Shown: positions 19,014-26,910 of the stretch, in pieces
Layout of the letters: every line of letters begins with the position of its first letter
Numbering within the stretch: position 1 is the first letter of the stretch
Assembly: GCF_014844035.1 (NCBI RefSeq)
Contig: NZ_CP062159.1
Location: 4,340,001 to 4,404,000, forward strand
Origin: Flavobacterium sp. MDT1-60
GTDB lineage: Bacteria; Bacteroidota; Bacteroidia; Flavobacteriales; Flavobacteriaceae
Direction of reading: 5' to 3'
DNA: 64,000 nucleotides
Position numbers and translations under genes: made by a program
The notes under the pieces: model-generated
Databases searched by the model: none
Told to the model about the DNA's origin: nothing
What the model saw: the letters and a program-made list of their open reading frames with translations, nothing else

Positions 19014-20087
19014 ATGACATTAGAAACAAAAAAAAGTGTTTTTGTTGAATTAGGAAAATTTCTAAAACAATTTTCCGAAAACGATACAATTAGAAAATCG
19101 GATGTTCTGCATAACGATTTATTTTTTGATGATTTCGAAAAGCTGATCTTTTTATCACAATCTCATAATGGATGGTATACTCCTGAACAAGTGTATTTTG
19201 CAATACATTCCTGGGCAGATGCATTGACTGAAGAAAATCTCGATAAATGGCTTTCAAATTACCAGACTGAGTTTTCTCAAAACAATAAAAATGAAAAAAA
19301 AGTGGCGCTAATTTTAGCCGGAAATATTCCGCTAGTAGGTTTTCATGATTTTTTATCGGTTTTAATAACTGGGAACAAAGCTTTAATTAAAACCTCTTCA
19401 AACGATCAGTATTTGTTGCCGTTTTTGGCTAAATATTTAATTGCTGTTGATGAAAGTTTAAAAGATAAAATCACTTTCGTGGAAGGCAAACTTGAAAATT
19501 TTGATGCCGTAATTGCCACTGGAAGTAACAATACAGCCCGTTATTTCGAATATTATTTTAAAGACAAACCTTCAATTATACGAAAAAACAGAAATTCGGC
19601 AGCCGTTTTAAACGGTAAAGAAAGCAAAGAAGAATTAGAAGCTTTAGGTGAAGATATTTTCCGTTATTTCGGATTAGGATGCCGTAATGTTTCTAAGATT
19701 TTTGTTCCGAAAGGGTATTCTTTTGATGCTTTTTTTGAGGGTATTTTCAAATATCAGGACGTTATTCATTATGAAAAATACGCTAACAATTACGACTATA
19801 ACAAAGCCGTATTTTTAATGAGTAATTTCAAATTATTGGATAATGGATTCTTGACTATAAAGGAAGATCCGAGTTATGCCTCGCCGATTTCGAGTGTTTT
19901 TTATGAATTTTATGAAAACATCGAAGATTTACAGGCTCGTCTAAAAGCTGATGCTGAACAAATTCAGTGTATCGTGAGCAACGACTTAATCGAAAATAGT
20001 ATCCCGTTCGGGCAAACGCAAAATCCTCAATTGTGGGATTATGCAGATAACGTGGATACTATAACGTTTTTGTTAACAACAAAGTAA
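19014..20087 (+). CDS. LuxC-like acyl-CoA reductase
   Basis: A 357-residue member of the LuxC/acyl-CoA reductase family (aldehyde dehydrogenase superfamily). It shows the NADPH-binding strand VALILAGNIPLVGFHDFLSV (about 96-115), then NKALIKTSSNDQYLLPFLAK, the IATGSNNTARYFEYYF segment, and FRYFGLGCRNVSKIFVPKG, whose Cys is the expected acyl-thioester nucleophile. It should reduce fatty acyl-CoA to aldehyde, but there are no luciferase genes here, so the pathway is not bioluminescence. It lies divergent from ferredoxin and upstream of serC with a 93-base gap. Confidence 0.85.
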   Translation: MTLETKKSVFVELGKFLKQFSENDTIRKSDVLHNDLFFDDFEKLIFLSQSHNGWYTPEQVYFAIHSWADALTEENLDKWLSNYQTEFSQNNKNEKKVALILAGNIPLVGFHDFLSVLITGNKALIKTSSNDQYLLPFLAKYLIAVDESLKDKITFVEGKLENFDAVIATGSNNTARYFEYYFKDKPSIIRKNRNSAAVLNGKESKEELEALGEDIFRYFGLGCRNVSKIFVPKGYSFDAFFEGIFKYQDVIHYEKYANNYDYNKAVFLMSNFKLLDNGFLTIKEDPSYASPISSVFYEFYENIEDLQARLKADAEQIQCIVSNDLIENSIPFGQTQNPQLWDYADNVDTITFLLTTK

Positions 20088-20180
20088 AAATATGTTTAAT
20101 TATTTCGAATAATTTATCGCTTTTTCAGCTCCTATTGCCGAAATTTGCATCTTTAAAATTTTCGACTATTAATAACAACC

Positions 20181-21251
20181 ATGAAAAAACACAACTACAG
20201 CGCAGGTCCAAGTATTTTACCTCAGGAAGTTTTTGAGAAGGCATCAAAAGCAATTTTAAATTTTAATGATTCAGGATTATCTATCCTTGAAATTTCGCAC
20301 CGAAGTAAAGATTTCGTTGCTGTTATGGATGAAGCTCGCTCCCTTGCTTTAGAATTATTAGGACTTCAGGGAAAAGGATATCAGGCCTTATTTTTACAAG
20401 GTGGTGCAAGTACAGCATTCTTAATGGCTCCTTATAACCTGATGAAAGAAAACGGAAAAGCTGCTTATTTAGATTCAGGGACATGGGCAACTGCAGCAAT
20501 AAAAGAAGCTAAATATTTTGGAGAAACTGTTGTTGTAGCTTCTTCAAAAGAAGAAAATTACAACCATATTCCAAAAGGATATTCTATACCAAGTGATGCT
20601 GATTATTTTCACTGTACAAGTAACAATACCATTTTTGGAACTCAAATGAAAGAATTCCCGGCAACTAACGTTCCTGTTGTTTGCGATATGAGTTCTGATA
20701 TTTTTTCTCGCGAATTGGATTTCTCAAAATTTGATTTAATATATGCCGGTGCTCAAAAAAATATGGGTCCTGCAGGAACTACTTTGGTAGTGGTTAAAGA
20801 AGAAATTTTAGAGAAAAGCGGAAGAACAATTCCTAGTATGTTAGATTACGCTAAACACATTAAAGCAGAAAGTATGTACAATACTCCTCCTGTTTTTGCT
20901 GTTTACGTTTCTTTACTGACATTACAATGGATCAAAGAAAAAGGTGGAATTGCTGCTGTTGAAAAATTAAACAACGCAAAAGCTGATTTATTATATACTG
21001 AAATCGACAGAAACCCATTATTCAAAGGTGCAGCAGCTGTTGAAGATCGTTCAAATATGAACGTTACTTTCTTACTAAACAACGCTGACCATACTGCAAC
21101 TTTTGATGCTTTATGGAAAGAAGCAGGAATTTCAGGATTGCCAGGACACCGTTCTGTTGGTGGTTACAGAGCTTCTATTTACAACGCTATGCCTATCGAA
21201 AGTGTTCAGGTTTTAGTAGATGTAATGAAAGCTTTGGAAAGTGAAGTTTAG
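20181..21251 (+). CDS. serC: Phosphoserine aminotransferase
   Basis: A 356-residue PLP enzyme that converts 3-phosphohydroxypyruvate and glutamate to phosphoserine. It opens with the family's KHNYSAGPSILPQEVFEKA, has the GGASTAF loop (75-81), and the cofactor Lys is Lys193 in YAGAQKNMGPAG. The phosphate-contacting GHRSVGGYRASIYNA is near the C-terminus. With serA 205 bases downstream on the same strand it supplies serine biosynthesis from glycolysis. The TAG stop is itself the first part of a dispersed repeat (21249-21272). Confidence 0.95.
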   Translation: MKKHNYSAGPSILPQEVFEKASKAILNFNDSGLSILEISHRSKDFVAVMDEARSLALELLGLQGKGYQALFLQGGASTAFLMAPYNLMKENGKAAYLDSGTWATAAIKEAKYFGETVVVASSKEENYNHIPKGYSIPSDADYFHCTSNNTIFGTQMKEFPATNVPVVCDMSSDIFSRELDFSKFDLIYAGAQKNMGPAGTTLVVVKEEILEKSGRTIPSMLDYAKHIKAESMYNTPPVFAVYVSLLTLQWIKEKGGIAAVEKLNNAKADLLYTEIDRNPLFKGAAAVEDRSNMNVTFLLNNADHTATFDALWKEAGISGLPGHRSVGGYRASIYNAMPIESVQVLVDVMKALESEV

Positions 21252-21272
21252 TTTTCAGTCGCAGTTTTCAGT
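21249..21272. repeat. TAG-TTTTCAG repeat, copy 1
   Basis: Begins at the TAG stop codon of serC and reads TTTTCAGTCGCAG then TTTTCAGT. The same start is seen at the lactonase stop (34806-34863, minus strand) and the esterase stop (40713-40741). Confidence 0.55.
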
Positions 21273-21301
21273 ATACCGAAAACTTGAATTGAAACAAGAC
21301 C

Positions 21302-21385
21302 CTAGCCCCGATAGAAGTGGAAATCCTTTTTTGTTTCCGCCGCGGCGGACAAAAAAGATTGTAACGGATAGCGGGAATTAGCTCC
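21302..21385. repeat. Intergenic repeat, short form (family A)
   Basis: This 84-base element between serC and serA begins CTAGCCCCGATAGAAGTGG and ends GATAGCGGGAATTAGCTCC. At its centre CTTTTTTGT, a CCGCCGCGGCGG palindrome and ACAAAAAAG form a strong hairpin (21326-21357). A divergent copy lies inverted at 25936-26045. It could attenuate transcription between serC and serA. Confidence 0.65.
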
Positions 21386-21455
21386 AAAAAAAAGAAAAAG
21401 AAAAATTAATATTGAGGATGCGATTACTTCGTTCCTCGCAAAGACATACACTAAA

Positions 21456-22406
21456 ATGAAAGTATTAGCGAATGATGGAATTTCAAAAAGTGGAATTCTG
21501 GCTTTAGAAAAAGGCGGATTTGAAGTTATAACTACAAAAGTAGCGCAGGAACAAGTAGCTAATTTTGTCAATGAAAACAATGTAGACGTAGTTTTAGTTC
21601 GTAGTGCAACTAAAGTTCGTAAAGATATTATTGACGCTTGTCCTGGTCTTAAAATTATTGGACGTGGTGGTGTTGGTATGGATAATATTGATGTTGATTA
21701 TGCTAAAAGCAAAGGAATCCACGTAATTAATACACCTGCTTCATCATCAGAATCTGTTGCTGAATTAGTGTTTGGACACTTGTTTTCTGGTGTTCGTTTT
21801 TTACACGATTCTAACAGAAATATGCCTCTTGAAGGAGATTCAAACTTTGATGGTTTGAAAAAAGCGTATGCTAACGGAACTGAATTAAGAGGAAAAACTC
21901 TTGGAATTGTTGGTATTGGTCGTATCGGACAAGCAACTGCAAAAATGGCGCTTGGTTTAGGTATGAAAGTTATCGCCGCTGATAGTTTTATTCCGCAAGT
22001 TGATGTAAAAGTTGAGTTTTTTGACGGACAGTCTATCACTACAACTATCGTTTCTCAATCATTAGAATCTTTATTTAAAGAAGCTGATTTCATTACATTA
22101 CACGTTCCTGCTCAGGATGGTTACATCATTGGAGAAAAAGAATTTGAGATCATGAAAGATGGTGTTGGAATCGTAAACTGTGCTCGTGGTGGTGTTATTG
22201 ATGAAGTAGCTTTAGTAAAAGCTTTAGATTCTGGAAAAGTTGCTTTTGCAGGATTAGACGTTTTTGAAAGCGAACCAAAACCAGAAATGGCCATTTTAAT
22301 GCATACTAAAATTTCGTTGACTCCACACATTGGAGCTGCAACAGGGGAAGCACAAGACAGAATTGGTACTGAATTAGCATCACAAATTATTTCTTTGTTA
22401 AGCTAA
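21456..22406 (+). CDS. serA: D-3-phosphoglycerate dehydrogenase (short form)
   Basis: A 316-residue NAD-dependent dehydrogenase for the first step of serine synthesis. The nucleotide-binding GIVGIGRIG loop spans 150-158, and the catalytic triad is Arg244 (NCARGGVIDE), Glu273 (VFESEP) and His291 (LTPHIGAAT). The SSSESVAELVFGHL segment follows family usage. It ends right after the catalytic domain, so the C-terminal ACT domain that gives serine feedback in many SerA proteins is absent. It pairs with serC upstream. A strong terminator follows. Confidence 0.93.
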   Translation: MKVLANDGISKSGILALEKGGFEVITTKVAQEQVANFVNENNVDVVLVRSATKVRKDIIDACPGLKIIGRGGVGMDNIDVDYAKSKGIHVINTPASSSESVAELVFGHLFSGVRFLHDSNRNMPLEGDSNFDGLKKAYANGTELRGKTLGIVGIGRIGQATAKMALGLGMKVIAADSFIPQVDVKVEFFDGQSITTTIVSQSLESLFKEADFITLHVPAQDGYIIGEKEFEIMKDGVGIVNCARGGVIDEVALVKALDSGKVAFAGLDVFESEPKPEMAILMHTKISLTPHIGAATGEAQDRIGTELASQIISLLS

Positions 22407-22429
22407 TTAATTAAAAATAAAACGTTTAG

Positions 22430-22470
22430 AAGGGATTTATTAACATCGTTTAATAAATCCCTTTCTTTTT
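22430..22470 (+). terminator. Terminator after serA
   Basis: A perfect 13-bp stem AAGGGATTTATTA (22430-22442) with its complement at 22451-22463, an 8-base loop, then CTTTTTTT. Confidence 0.9.
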
Positions 22471-22514
22471 TTGATTAAATTTGAGTTATAAATCTAATCT
22501 AAATTCTTTAAATC

Positions 22515-23078
22515 ATGTTTGAACAATTAACACAATTAGTACAACAATACGGAGGCGATGCTGTTGTAAACAACACTGCTGTCCCAAATGAACATAATGA
22601 AGCTGTAATTGGTGAAACTAGTAATTCTATATTTGCCGGATTGCAAAAAATTGCTTCAGAAGGCGGTGGAGAACAATTGGCAGGTTTATTTAACGGAACG
22701 TCTTCAATAGACAGTTCTAATCCGGTCGTTCAGCAATTAACGCAACAATTGAGTGGAAGTCTTGGTGAAAAATTTGGATTAAGCAGCGCCGATTCTTCCA
22801 GTGTAGCTTCAAGCATGATTCCGCAAGTCTTAAATTCTTTGGTAAACAAAGCAAAAGACCCAAATGACAGCAGCTTTAATATTTCAGATATTATAAGCTC
22901 GATTTCAGGAAATAGCGGACAAGCATCGAATATAATGGATACAATTTCTAAATACGGTACTCAATTTGGCTTAGACCAAAACGCCGATGGAAAATTGGAT
23001 GTAGCTGATGTTATGGTTGTCGCTAAAAGCAGCGGTGGTTTTTCAGGGTTTATAGGGAGATTGTTTAAAAGTAAATAA
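22515..23078 (+). CDS. DUF937-like cytoplasmic protein
   Basis: A 187-residue protein without a leader, rich in Ser, Asn and Gln. It resembles DUF937 proteins (YidB-like): MFEQLTQLVQQYGGDAV, IFAGLQKIASEGGGEQLAGL and VASSMIPQVLNSLVNKA. Near the C-terminus DQNADGKLDVADVMVV is an EF-hand or dockerin-type Ca2+ loop with Asp/Asn/Asp/Lys/Asp spacing, so calcium binding is possible. The last residues (SGFIGRLFKSK) are amphipathic. It lies alone between two terminators; role unknown. Confidence 0.75.
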   Translation: MFEQLTQLVQQYGGDAVVNNTAVPNEHNEAVIGETSNSIFAGLQKIASEGGGEQLAGLFNGTSSIDSSNPVVQQLTQQLSGSLGEKFGLSSADSSSVASSMIPQVLNSLVNKAKDPNDSSFNISDIISSISGNSGQASNIMDTISKYGTQFGLDQNADGKLDVADVMVVAKSSGGFSGFIGRLFKSK

Positions 23079-23090
23079 ATTTTAAGTTAC

Positions 23091-23227
23091 AAAGGCTCAA
23101 AGAAGCAAAGGCCCAGAGGTTTTAAAAAATATTTAAAAAGCTGTTTGTATAAATTGCAAACAGCTTTTTTGTCTTAATTCCTCCTTTTTTCCTTTGAACC
23201 TATGAACCTTTGCTTCTTTGAGCCTTT
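23091..23227. repeat. Perfect 21-bp inverted repeat around a terminator
   Basis: AAAGGCTCAAAGAAGCAAAG (23091-23110, plus one more G) has an exact reverse complement at 23207-23227. The terminator at 23135-23169 lies between the arms, so the region can form a nested long hairpin. No coding capacity. Confidence 0.7.
23135..23170 (+). terminator. Terminator after the DUF937-like gene
   Basis: A perfect 13-bp stem (AAAAAGCTGTTTG at 23135-23147, complement at 23157-23169) with a 9-base loop and a T run. Confidence 0.88.
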
Positions 23228-23269
23228 TTCCAAAAAATATTCGTAAATTTAAGGTTCAAAAAATGCGTC

Positions 23270-23707
23270 ATGAAAAAGATAATCTACATACTTATCGTAA
23301 TTTTTACCATCATTGCGTGTTCTACGGGTTCAAAAAATACTGCAGTTGCTACTGCTTCGCCTAAACATCCGGAAGTAAATGATACTGTTCGAATTGCAAA
23401 TGACTCTTTAGAATATGAAGTAATTATCATCGATAATGGTTTTAGTTTCTGGCTGGCGTCAATGGCACAACCTAGAAACTATTATTCCTTATCTTATCTC
23501 GAAAACAAGAATTATCAATATGTAACTGAATGGAATAATCGTGTATTGCAACCACAACGTTATAATCCAAATTTATATGAAATGAGGATAGATTACCAAC
23601 CACAAATTCATTATGGTTACGAGGTAAATTACTTAATCTACAATTACATGATTTATTTTCAAAATACATACAAACAAAAGCTTGGCGGGTATGTTCCAAT
23701 ACGATAA
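23270..23707 (+). CDS. DUF6146-like lipoprotein
   Basis: A 145-residue lipoprotein: MKKIIYILIVIFTIIACSTGS gives a lipid-anchoring Cys at about 17. The mature part has YEVIIIDNGFSFWLASMAQP, then YLENKNYQYVTEWNNRV and a Tyr-rich tail (YEVNYLIYNYMIYFQNTYKQKLGGYVPI). This matches my recollection of the DUF6146 family, found in Flavobacteriia, with no known function. The start at 23270 gives a proper leader; an ATG 7 bases upstream is out of frame. A small membrane-protein gene follows 33 bases later on the same strand. Confidence 0.75.
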   Translation: MKKIIYILIVIFTIIACSTGSKNTAVATASPKHPEVNDTVRIANDSLEYEVIIIDNGFSFWLASMAQPRNYYSLSYLENKNYQYVTEWNNRVLQPQRYNPNLYEMRIDYQPQIHYGYEVNYLIYNYMIYFQNTYKQKLGGYVPIR

Positions 23708-23713
23708 TGTTGC

Positions 23714-23721
23714 TATATTTG
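23714..23721 (+). promoter_or_regulatory. TAnnTTTG -7 box before the DUF6787-like gene
   Basis: TATATTTG lies 20 bases before the ATG at 23741 and matches the Bacteroidota -7 element, though no TTG is found at the normal distance upstream. It would give a very short leader. Confidence 0.35.
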
Positions 23722-23740
23722 TAATCGTTTTAAATAAAGC

Positions 23741-24043
23741 ATGGATAAACTAAAGAAACGCTGGGGCATTACCTCAAATGTACAAGCCATAATTATATTT
23801 ATCGTTTTTGCTATCACAGGATCAGCATCTGCGTGGTTGTCTAAACCCTTTTGTGTTTGGCTGGGCATCACCAAAGAAGATTTTGGAGGTTGGTTTACTT
23901 TAATTCGTTTATTGATTATCTTCCCTATTTATCAGGTTTTATTAGTTGCCATTGGAACCGTTTTTGGTCAATTTCGTTTCTTTTGGAACTTCGAAAAGAA
24001 AATGCTTAAAAATATGGGACTAGGATTTCTATTCAAAAACTAA
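23741..24043 (+). CDS. Small membrane protein, DUF6787-like
   Basis: A 100-residue membrane protein with two spans: AIIIFIVFAITGSASAWLS (about 17-35) and LIRLLIIFPIYQVLLVAIGTVFG (about 53-75). The PFCVWLGITKEDFGGW loop and the C-terminal GQFRFFWNFEKKMLKNMGLG are characteristic of the family I recall as DUF6787, sometimes mislabelled as diacylglyceryl transferase. No catalytic residues are evident. Its stop overlaps by 4 bases the stop region of the convergent gene at 24040. Confidence 0.7.
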   Translation: MDKLKKRWGITSNVQAIIIFIVFAITGSASAWLSKPFCVWLGITKEDFGGWFTLIRLLIIFPIYQVLLVAIGTVFGQFRFFWNFEKKMLKNMGLGFLFKN

Positions 24044-24339
24044 ATTTCCTTGCTGCTTTTTTGAAAATAATAAGTATAAATCCACGTAAGTGTAAACGAA
24101 GGAATTATATCTGTAAATGGAATTATCTCTTCGACAAAAGTCAAAATACTGGCCATTTTCCCTACCCTTCCTTTATACATTCTGGTCATGATAAAAGCGG
24201 CGATTGGTGCCCAAATCACATCTGAAAATTCACCAATTAACGGAATGCTGAAAGAAATCATACCAATTCCATCCAAAAGTAAACCCAAAAGGAGTTTTCT
24301 CATTCTATCTTCTTCTTTTATTACTTGTAAATCTTGCAT
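24040..24339 (-). CDS. Small membrane protein, unrecognised
   Basis: A 99-residue protein with a charged start (MQDLQVIKEEDRMRK) and two or three hydrophobic stretches: LLLGLLLDGIGMISFSIPLI, DVIWAPIAAFIMTRMY and IIPSFTLTWIYTYYF. The pattern LLLDGIGM ... FSDVIWAPIAAFIMTRMYKG resembles small uncharacterised Flavobacteriia membrane proteins. It runs tail to tail with the DUF6787-like gene with a 4-base overlap and no space for a separate terminator. Function unknown. Confidence 0.7.
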   Translation of the reverse strand: MQDLQVIKEEDRMRKLLLGLLLDGIGMISFSIPLIGEFSDVIWAPIAAFIMTRMYKGRVGKMASILTFVEEIIPFTDIIPSFTLTWIYTYYFQKSSKEI

Positions 24340-24431
24340 ATTACTCTAATTTTAAATTACTTGGAAATTAAAAATAATACTTGGAAAAGAATTATTTATT
24401 TCTTCAAGTTTTTTTCTTAATTCCCACACGT

Positions 24432-25144
24432 TTATTTAGTTACTGCAAATAACACACCAAAATTTCCATCAGTCTGAATCCATTTTTCAGATGGCACATA
24501 GGCGCGCGACACAAATCCATCAAGATACAAAGCATTTTTACAACCTAAACTTTTAAAATAATTAGCAAAATCATAAAAATTAATTTCTTTTTTGATAAAA
24601 CAAAAACTACTTTTCCATCCGGCAGAATACCGACACCATTTCTAATGTTCAAATTAGATGAACCTTCTTTAAAATCAGAATGAATTTTGCCATCAATTAA
24701 CAGCATTGGCCCAGATTGAGTTGCATATTTTATTTTTCCATTATTTCGGAAAAGTTCTGAGGTACAAATTTTAGCTGTGTTATCAATTGTTAAATAAAAA
24801 ACTCCGTTTGGTTTTAGATAAAAATTTCCCGCTGCTTTAGTCGTATCTAAAGGAACTACAGTTTTTTGTTTTTCAATATAAAGCCCTTGTGGAGAATAGT
24901 CTTTTTTGTACATTCCGCCGTTCATCGCAAAATTTAATTTTAAATTTTGCTTTTCAATCCAAAACTTCAAATTTTCAATACTACCAAAATTTTGTCCATT
25001 TTCATCCTTCCAAAACAATTTTAAATCTTGTTTTTTTGTATCAACTTTATATGTCACAAAAGAATTATCAGTGTAAATTTTAGCATTAAGAAAAATGGCA
25101 ACAATTGCAATTGCAAATATTAGTATTGTAATTTTTAATTTCAT
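24432..25144 (-). pseudogene. Phosphodiester glycosidase (DUF2233/NAGPA-like), frameshifted
   Basis: The first frame (25144 to 24545) encodes a membrane-anchored protein with NFAMNGGMYKKDYSPQGLYIE and NGVGILPDGKVVFVLSK, typical of the DUF2233/NAGPA phosphodiester glycosidase family. At a run of six T (24588-24593; A on the coding strand) the frame degenerates into ILLIILKV. The -1 frame from that point reads KEINFYDFANYFKSLGCKNA, then LYLDGFVSRAY and a GNFGVLFAVTK end, stopping at 24432, which restores the family's C-terminal motif. One extra A gives a 237-residue protein. The junction codons TCA AAA AAG form an in-frame A-AAA-AAG slippery site, so sequencing error, true mutation and frameshifting are all possible. 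Confidence 0.85.
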
Positions 25145-25272
25145 CTTTTTGAATTATTTTCCATAAATGTAAAAAGATAATATTCACTAAATAACTATTG
25201 TTCTTAAATTTCTGTTACAAGCCATTTTTATATCGGCAGAATCTTTGTTTCTTTGTAGAAACAGTTTCTAAA

Positions 25273-25938
25273 ATGATACACGCAAAAAATATACATAAAT
25301 TCTATGATCAGCTTGAGGTTTTAAAAGGAGTTGATCTGCATATTAAAAAAGGTGAAATTGTTTCCATAGTTGGTGCTTCCGGTGCGGGAAAAACGACTTT
25401 GTTACAAATTTTAGGAACTTTAGATAAACCTTCAAAATCAGAAACCGAGACTTCGCTAACTATTAATGGAGAAAACATTTTGGGGTTGAATGACAAGACA
25501 TTATCAAAATTCAGAAATTTAAATTTAGGTTTCATTTTTCAGTTTCATCAACTTTTACCAGAATTTACAGCCTTAGAAAATGTGTGTATTCCGGCTTATA
25601 TTGCAGGTAAAAAACCAGCTGAAACTGAGACAGAAGCTAAAAAACTACTAACTTTTTTAGGATTATCACACCGTATCAATCATAAACCAAACGAACTTTC
25701 TGGTGGTGAACAACAACGTGTTGCTGTAGCGAGGGCTTTAATCAACAAACCTGATGTTATTTTTGCTGATGAGCCTTCAGGAAATTTAGATACCCATTCT
25801 GCCGAAAATTTACATCAATTATTTTTCCAGCTTCGGGATGAATTCGGGCAAACATTTGTCATTGTAACACACAACGAAGAGTTGGCTAATATGGCCGATA
25901 GAAAATTGATAATGGTCGACGGACAGATTAGTAATTAG
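25273..25938 (+). CDS. ABC transporter ATP-binding protein, LolD-like
   Basis: A 221-residue ABC ATPase. The ATG at 25273 is chosen because the family begins with [19 protein letters not shown]; a longer frame from 25198 adds 25 unlike residues. Walker A is GASGAGKT (34-41), the signature [15 protein letters not shown], and Walker [13 protein letters not shown], followed by the switch His in [10 protein letters not shown]. These are the marks of the LolD/MacB-type class, which powers lipoprotein release or extrusion. No permease gene is adjacent, so LolD is plausible but unproved. Its TAG stop merges with an inverted family A repeat. Confidence 0.88.
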   Translation: MIHAKNIHKFYDQLEVLKGVDLHIKKGEIVSIVGASGAGKTTLLQILGTLDKPSKSETETSLTINGENILGLNDKTLSKFRNLNLGFIFQFHQLLPEFTALENVCIPAYIAGKKPAETETEAKKLLTFLGLSHRINHKPNELSGGEQQRVAVARALINKPDVIFADEPSGNLDTHSAENLHQLFFQLRDEFGQTFVIVTHNEELANMADRKLIMVDGQISN

Positions 25939-26045
25939 GAGCTATTTACTTCGTCAGTCGCTATCGCTCGTGTCTGCTGTCTTCCAAATCTTTTGTATCC
26001 GCCGTGGCTAACACAAAAGGATTTTCCATCCCATCAGGGCTAGGC
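25936..26045. repeat. Intergenic repeat (family A), inverted copy
   Basis: Read on the minus strand this begins CTAGCCCTGATGGGATGG, has AAATCCTTTTGTG, a GCCACGGCGG centre and GATAGCGACTGACG, and ends TAGCTCC, the same order as the copy at 21302-21385. It fills the gap between the LolD-like gene and the TIGR02757 gene, and creates a false N-terminal extension in the next frame. Confidence 0.6.
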
Positions 26046-26072
26046 TCTCGAAATAACAAGAACTTTCATTTA

Positions 26073-26837
26073 ATGAATCAAAAAGAACTAAAAGAATTTC
26101 TCGACGAAAAAGTCATTCAATATAATAATCAGGATTTTATTGAGAGCGATCCCGTGCAGATTCCGCATTTGTTTACTCGAAAAGAAGACATTGAAATTGC
26201 CGGTTTCTTAAGTGCTACAATTGCCTGGGGAAATCGTAAAATGATCATTAAAAATTCACATCAAATGATGGAATTAATGGGAAACACACCTTACGATTTC
26301 GTTATGTCACATTCTGATGAAGACTTGAATAGATTGGAGAACTTTGTTCATCGTACCTTCAACGGAAAAGATTTCGGCGGATTCATAAAAGGATTACAGC
26401 ATATCTACAAAAATCATAATGGCTTAGAAGCTGTATTTGCTAAAAATCAGGAAGAAGGTAGCCTGCAGAAAAGCATTCATGAATTCAAAAAAATATTCTT
26501 CGAAATTGATCATTTGCCACGAACCCAGAAACACATTTCAGATCCGTTAAATAATTCGGCAGCAAAAAGAATCAACATGTATTTGCGCTGGATGGTTCGT
26601 CAGGACACAAAAGGTGTTGATTTAGGTATTTGGAAAACAATTTCTCCATCTTTATTGTCATGTCCACTAGATGTTCATTCAGGAAATGTGGCACGAAAAT
26701 TAGGTATTCTTTCCCGAAAACAAAATGACGGAAAAGCGCTAGCCGAATTGGATTTCAAACTTCGGGAAATGGATTCACAAGATCCTGTAAAATACGACTT
26801 TGCTCTTTTTGGTCTTGGTATTTTTGAAGGATTTTAA
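26073..26837 (+). CDS. TIGR02757 (DUF2400) family protein
   Basis: A 254-residue cytoplasmic protein. I place the start at 26073 (MNQKELKEFLDEKV): the frame is open from 26004, but the 23 residues before are translated from a family A repeat. Family marks are DPVQIPHLFTRKEDIEIAGFLSA, AWGNRKMIIKNSHQMMELM, KRINMYLRWMVRQD and LDVHSGNVARKLGIL. The DUF2400/TIGR02757 group is widespread in Bacteroidota and looks distantly related to helix-hairpin-helix DNA glycosylases (note RWMVRQD and LDVHSGN), but its activity is not established. A weak AAGCT hairpin follows at 26848. Confidence 0.85.
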   Translation: MNQKELKEFLDEKVIQYNNQDFIESDPVQIPHLFTRKEDIEIAGFLSATIAWGNRKMIIKNSHQMMELMGNTPYDFVMSHSDEDLNRLENFVHRTFNGKDFGGFIKGLQHIYKNHNGLEAVFAKNQEEGSLQKSIHEFKKIFFEIDHLPRTQKHISDPLNNSAAKRINMYLRWMVRQDTKGVDLGIWKTISPSLLSCPLDVHSGNVARKLGILSRKQNDGKALAELDFKLREMDSQDPVKYDFALFGLGIFEGF

Positions 26838-26847
26838 CTACAAAATA

Positions 26848-26881
26848 TAAGCTTTTAAATTAGCTTTATAAGTTTTTTTTT
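26848..26881 (+). terminator. Weak terminator after the TIGR02757 gene
   Basis: TATAAGCT pairs with AGCTTTATA with one bulge, followed by a run of nine T. The stem is weak, but the T run and position fit a terminator. Confidence 0.45.
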
Positions 26882-26910
26882 CGTAATATTACAGTACAAA
26901 CTTATACTGT

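Noticed and set aside
24588..24593. Programmed -1 frameshifting as a firm claim
   Set aside because: A one-base loss from A7 automatically creates A-AAA-AAG, and other genes in the window have indels without this site, so error or mutation is as likely.
25198..25272. Longer start for the LolD-like ATPase
   Set aside because: The added 25 residues are Phe/Cys-rich and unlike any ABC ATPase N-terminus; ATG 25273 gives the normal start.
26004..26072. N-terminal extension of the TIGR02757 protein
   Set aside because: It is translated from an inverted family A repeat; the family begins at the ATG 26073.
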